Assembly (NCBI GenBank): GCA_028700795.1 | Contig: JAQVRY010000095.1 | Location: forward strand, 1-5,607 | Source: Tissierellia bacterium | GTDB lineage: Bacteria > Bacillota > Clostridia > Tissierellales > Sedimentibacteraceae | DNA: 5,607 bases | Reading direction: 5' to 3' | Shown: piece by piece, positions 4,690-5,607 of the stretch | Position numbering within the stretch: position 1 is the first letter of the stretch | How the letters are laid out: every line of letters begins with the position of its first letter | The notes under the pieces: model-generated | Seen by the model: only the letters and a program-made list of their open reading frames with translations | What the model was told of the DNA's origin: nothing | The model's database searches: none | Position numbers and translations under genes: made by a program

Positions 4690-5607
4690 ATGGAAGGTAA
4701 AAATAAAATATTCAGCGGAATGCAGCCCACCGGCTCTTTGACTTTGGGAAACTATTTGGGAGCTTTAAAAAATTGGGTGGCTCTTCAAAATGAATATGAC
4801 TGCTATTATTGTGTAGTTGACATGCATGCAATAACAGTTCCCAAGGAGCCTAAGGATTTAAGAAAAAATACATATGAAGTATTAGCCAATTACATAGCTG
4901 CAGGGTTAGATCCCGAACTGGTTACATTGTTTATTCAGTCTCATGTTCCGGCACATGCAGAACTTACATGGATATTGAATTGTTTTTCTTACTACGGGGA
5001 ACTTGGCAGGATGACACAGTTTAAAGACAAATCCAAAAAGCAGGATTCCAACGCCATAACAGCAGGACTTTTTACATACCCTGTTTTAATGGCTGCAGAT
5101 ATACTTTTATATCAAGCTGATTTGGTTCCTGTGGGAGAGGACCAAAGACAGCATTTAGAAATAACAAGAGATATTGCACAAAGATTTAATAATCGTTTCG
5201 GTGAAACATTTGTAGTTCCTGAACCTTACATTTCAACGGATGTGGCTAAAATAATGAGCTTGCAGGACCCTGATAGCAAAATGTCTAAATCAGACTCAAA
5301 TGAAAATTCATATGTGCTCATTACTGATAGTCCTGATGCTATAAGAAGGAAGTTTAAGCGTTCGGTTACTGATTCTATAGGTGTTGTTAAATATACTGAT
5401 GAGCAGCCGGGGGTAAAAAATCTAATTAATATTTACTCAAAAATTTCAAGTATGAAGCCTGAAGAAGTAGTATTGAATTTTGAGGGCAAGGGTTATGCAC
5501 AATTAAAAGAAGATGTTGCAGAAGTTGTTGTTGAAGAACTGAAACCTATACAGGAAAGAATAGATTATTTGTTGAAAAACAAAGATTATCTTGAAAAGAT
5601 ATATAAT
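4690..5607 (+). CDS. trpS: Tryptophanyl-tRNA synthetase (3' partial)
   Basis: The first 306 codons of a class Ic aminoacyl-tRNA synthetase, open to the window edge. About 25 residues are missing compared with B. subtilis TrpRS (330 aa). The homodimeric cytoplasmic enzyme activates tryptophan with ATP and charges tRNA-Trp. The N-terminus IFSGMQPTGSLTLGNYLGA carries the HIGH-equivalent TLGN (18-21), in the form also seen in Bacillus. YCVVDMHAIT, the dimer and tryptophan-pocket region with MAADILLY (134-141) and VGEDQRQH (148-155), and the KMSKS loop DSKMSKS (195-201) are all intact. The anticodon-binding helical region begins after about residue 205. ATG 4690 follows GGGAGGA by 5 nt. All the expected catalytic motifs are present. 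The gene has its own strong promoter and a hairpin leader, so it is transcribed independently of the CobS-like gene. Confidence 0.97.
   Translation, partial: MEGKNKIFSGMQPTGSLTLGNYLGALKNWVALQNEYDCYYCVVDMHAITVPKEPKDLRKNTYEVLANYIAAGLDPELVTLFIQSHVPAHAELTWILNCFSYYGELGRMTQFKDKSKKQDSNAITAGLFTYPVLMAADILLYQADLVPVGEDQRQHLEITRDIAQRFNNRFGETFVVPEPYISTDVAKIMSLQDPDSKMSKSDSNENSYVLITDSPDAIRRKFKRSVTDSIGVVKYTDEQPGVKNLINIYSKISSMKPEEVVLNFEGKGYAQLKEDVAEVVVEELKPIQERIDYLLKNKDYLEKIYN

Noticed and set aside
4646..4741. 31-codon frame starting in the trpS leader hairpin loop and overlapping trpS
   Set aside because: It has no ribosome site, its composition is just trpS read out of frame, and it contains a single Trp codon, so it is not a convincing leader peptide.

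Overview
The window looks like chromosomal DNA from a low-GC Gram-positive bacterium of the Clostridia/Tissierellia type. This is inferred from the strong AT bias of coding and non-coding DNA, GAGG/AGGAGG-type ribosome sites 4-7 bases before the starts, near-consensus SigA promoters with extended -10 boxes, an S-layer-homology (SLH) protein, a P-type signal peptidase I with a single membrane anchor, and a Bacillus-like TrpRS. I cannot name the genus from this sequence.

Layout from left to right. (i) 2-139 (+) is the last 45 codons of a protein that looks like an iron-containing alcohol dehydrogenase. (ii) 145-951 (-) is a ZIP-family metal importer of the ZupT type, ending only 5 bp from the first gene's stop. 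(iii) 1138-1644 (+) is signal peptidase I, read divergently from zupT. (iv) A strong inverted repeat at 1648-1683 separates it from the convergent rlmH at 1688-2167 (-). (v) 2346-3692 (+) encodes a secreted SLH protein whose N-terminal half resembles a zinc metallopeptidase with altered catalytic residues. It is divergent from rlmH across a promoter region with a cre-like palindrome. (vi) 3818-4519 (+) encodes a polytopic membrane protein that looks like a degenerate CobS. (vii) 4690-5607 (+) is trpS, tryptophanyl-tRNA synthetase, cut off by the window end. It is preceded by a perfect-consensus promoter and a short leader with a terminator-like hairpin.

This is a set of mostly single-gene transcription units, not one pathway operon. 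Each complete gene has its own ribosome site and a recognisable promoter. Two genes concern envelope traffic: signal peptidase I could process the SLH protein's signal peptide, though that is only a generic link. RlmH and TrpRS serve translation, and ZupT brings in divalent metal. There is no stretch above 300 bases without a gene. The intergenic regions hold promoters, hairpins and three patches that look like dispersed palindromic repeats.

I found no mobile element, CRISPR array, tRNA, rRNA or defence cassette. The points most worth a second look are the altered metallopeptidase domain, the CobS-like protein without its acidic motif, and the short trpS leader hairpin where a T-box would be expected.
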